Assembly (NCBI GenBank): GCA_003021335.1
Contig: PXQL01000011.1
Location: 1-5,457 of the forward strand
Reading direction: 5' to 3'
Length of the DNA stretch: 5,457 nucleotides
DNA from: Halobacteriales archaeon QH_10_67_13
GTDB taxonomy: Archaea; Halobacteriota; Halobacteria; Halobacteriales; Haloarculaceae
The position numbers and the translations under genes are program-made. The first letter of the stretch is position 1, and every line of letters starts with the position of its first letter. The notes under the pieces are model-generated. The model saw only the letters and a program-made list of their open reading frames with translations. It did not search any database and was not told the DNA's origin. This document shows positions 4,715 to 5,457 of this stretch, in pieces.

Positions 4715-5457
4715 TGGCGGACGACAGCATCGCGGTCGTCGATCTGGATCAGTGCCAGCCCGACCGGTGTAACTACGAGTGTGCGAACTTCTGTCCGCCC
4801 AACCGCACCGGCAAGAACTGCATCATCACCCGCGAGGAACGCTACGAAGAGGACGAACCCTACCAGGGGAGTTCCGACCAGGTGTGGATCTCCGAGGAGA
4901 TCTGTCTGGGCGAGTCCTGCGGGATCTGCGTCGAGAAATGTCCCTTCGACGCGATCACGATCCGGAATCTCCCTCAGGAGCTCGACGAGGATCCGATCCA
5001 CCGGTACGGCGACAACGGCTTTGCGCTGTACGGGCTACCGGCCCCGCAAGAAGGACAGGTCACGGGGATCCTCGGCCCGAACGGGATCGGCAAGACCACC
5101 GCCGTCCGGATCCTCGCCGACGAGCTCGCCCCGAACCTCGGTCGTCCTGGCGAGGAACCCGGCTGGGACGCGGTGCTCGAGGCCTACCGCGGCACCGAAC
5201 TACAAGAGTATCTCGAAGCGGTCCGGGGCGGCGACCTGACGGTCGCGCGCAAGCCACAGTACGTCGACCGCATCCCCGATCGGTTCGACGGCACCACGAG
5301 AGAGCTGCTCGCTCGCACCGACGAGCGGGACGTTTTGACGGAGCTGATCGAGCGGCTCGAAATCGCGTCGGTCGTCGATCAGTCGATCGACACCCTCTCG
5401 GGCGGCGAGCTTCAGCGGGTCGCACTCGCGGCGACGCTCGCCCGGGACGCCGACTTT
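4714..5457 (+). CDS. rli1: ribosome recycling / translation termination ATPase ABCE1 (Rli1), partial
   Basis: An essential archaeal and eukaryotic twin-ATPase that splits ribosomes after termination in the cytoplasm; the full length is about 600 residues. The visible 248 residues hold the N-terminal ferredoxin-like domain with eight Cys. These are C14-x4-C19-x3-C23-x3-C27-P and C64-x4-C69-x2-C72-x3-C76-P, ligands for two 4Fe-4S clusters; C36 is extra. The first nucleotide-binding domain follows: Walker A GPNGIGKTT (121-129, K127), Q-loop region ARKPQYVD (178-185, Q182), and signature LSGGELQR (228-235). The window ends at ARDADF, just before the expected Walker B. The hinge and second nucleotide-binding domain lie outside. 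The start overlaps the stop of the EMC6-like gene (TAATG). No Shine-Dalgarno is visible, so translation probably depends on ribosomes finishing the upstream gene. The reading frame is clean throughout. Confidence 0.95.
   Translation, partial: MADDSIAVVDLDQCQPDRCNYECANFCPPNRTGKNCIITREERYEEDEPYQGSSDQVWISEEICLGESCGICVEKCPFDAITIRNLPQELDEDPIHRYGDNGFALYGLPAPQEGQVTGILGPNGIGKTTAVRILADELAPNLGRPGEEPGWDAVLEAYRGTELQEYLEAVRGGDLTVARKPQYVDRIPDRFDGTTRELLARTDERDVLTELIERLEIASVVDQSIDTLSGGELQRVALAATLARDADF

Noticed and set aside
1..5457. CRISPR array, tRNA, insertion sequence or integration site
   Set aside because: I saw no regularly spaced repeats, cloverleaf-like segments, transposase motifs or terminal inverted repeats with target duplications.

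Overview
This window is a high-GC piece of a haloarchaeal (class Halobacteria) chromosome. The proteins are strongly acidic, with many Asp and Glu. No start codon has a convincing Shine-Dalgarno site. Most starts instead have an archaeal TATA-like hexamer about 24-32 bases upstream, as expected for leaderless or near-leaderless transcripts. Genus cannot be fixed from the sequence alone. I see no tRNA, rRNA, CRISPR array, insertion sequence or phage gene.

Layout. (a) 1-1620, minus strand: a dehydrogenase followed downstream by an M20 peptidase of the DapE type. The dehydrogenase is a D-2-hydroxyacid dehydrogenase broken by an apparent deletion of about 80 bases plus a frameshift near 1020. The peptidase is cut off by the left edge of the window. 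(b) 1700-3550, plus strand: a PIN-ATPase-KH protein (PINA family), transcribed divergently from the dehydrogenase. (c) 3551-4295: a small winged-helix regulator on the minus strand, convergent with PINA, and upstream of it on the same strand a four-helix membrane protein. That membrane frame has no stop of its own and runs on through the regulator gene. (d) 4370-5457, plus strand: a three-helix EMC6-like membrane protein. Its stop codon overlaps the start of the ribosome-recycling ATPase ABCE1, which is cut by the right edge just before its first Walker B motif.

How the genes relate. Most are housekeeping or conserved genes: lysine/DAP biosynthesis, nucleic-acid processing or recombination, ribosome recycling and membrane-protein insertion. 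The EMC6-like/ABCE1 pair is the clearest operon. Two compact divergent promoter regions (1621-1699 and 4296-4369) separate the transcription units.

I did not find a convincing undescribed defence or mobile system. The items most worth a second look are the broken dehydrogenase, the membrane protein without its own stop, the TAATG fusion of EMC6-like and ABCE1, and the extra C-terminal domain of the PINA protein.
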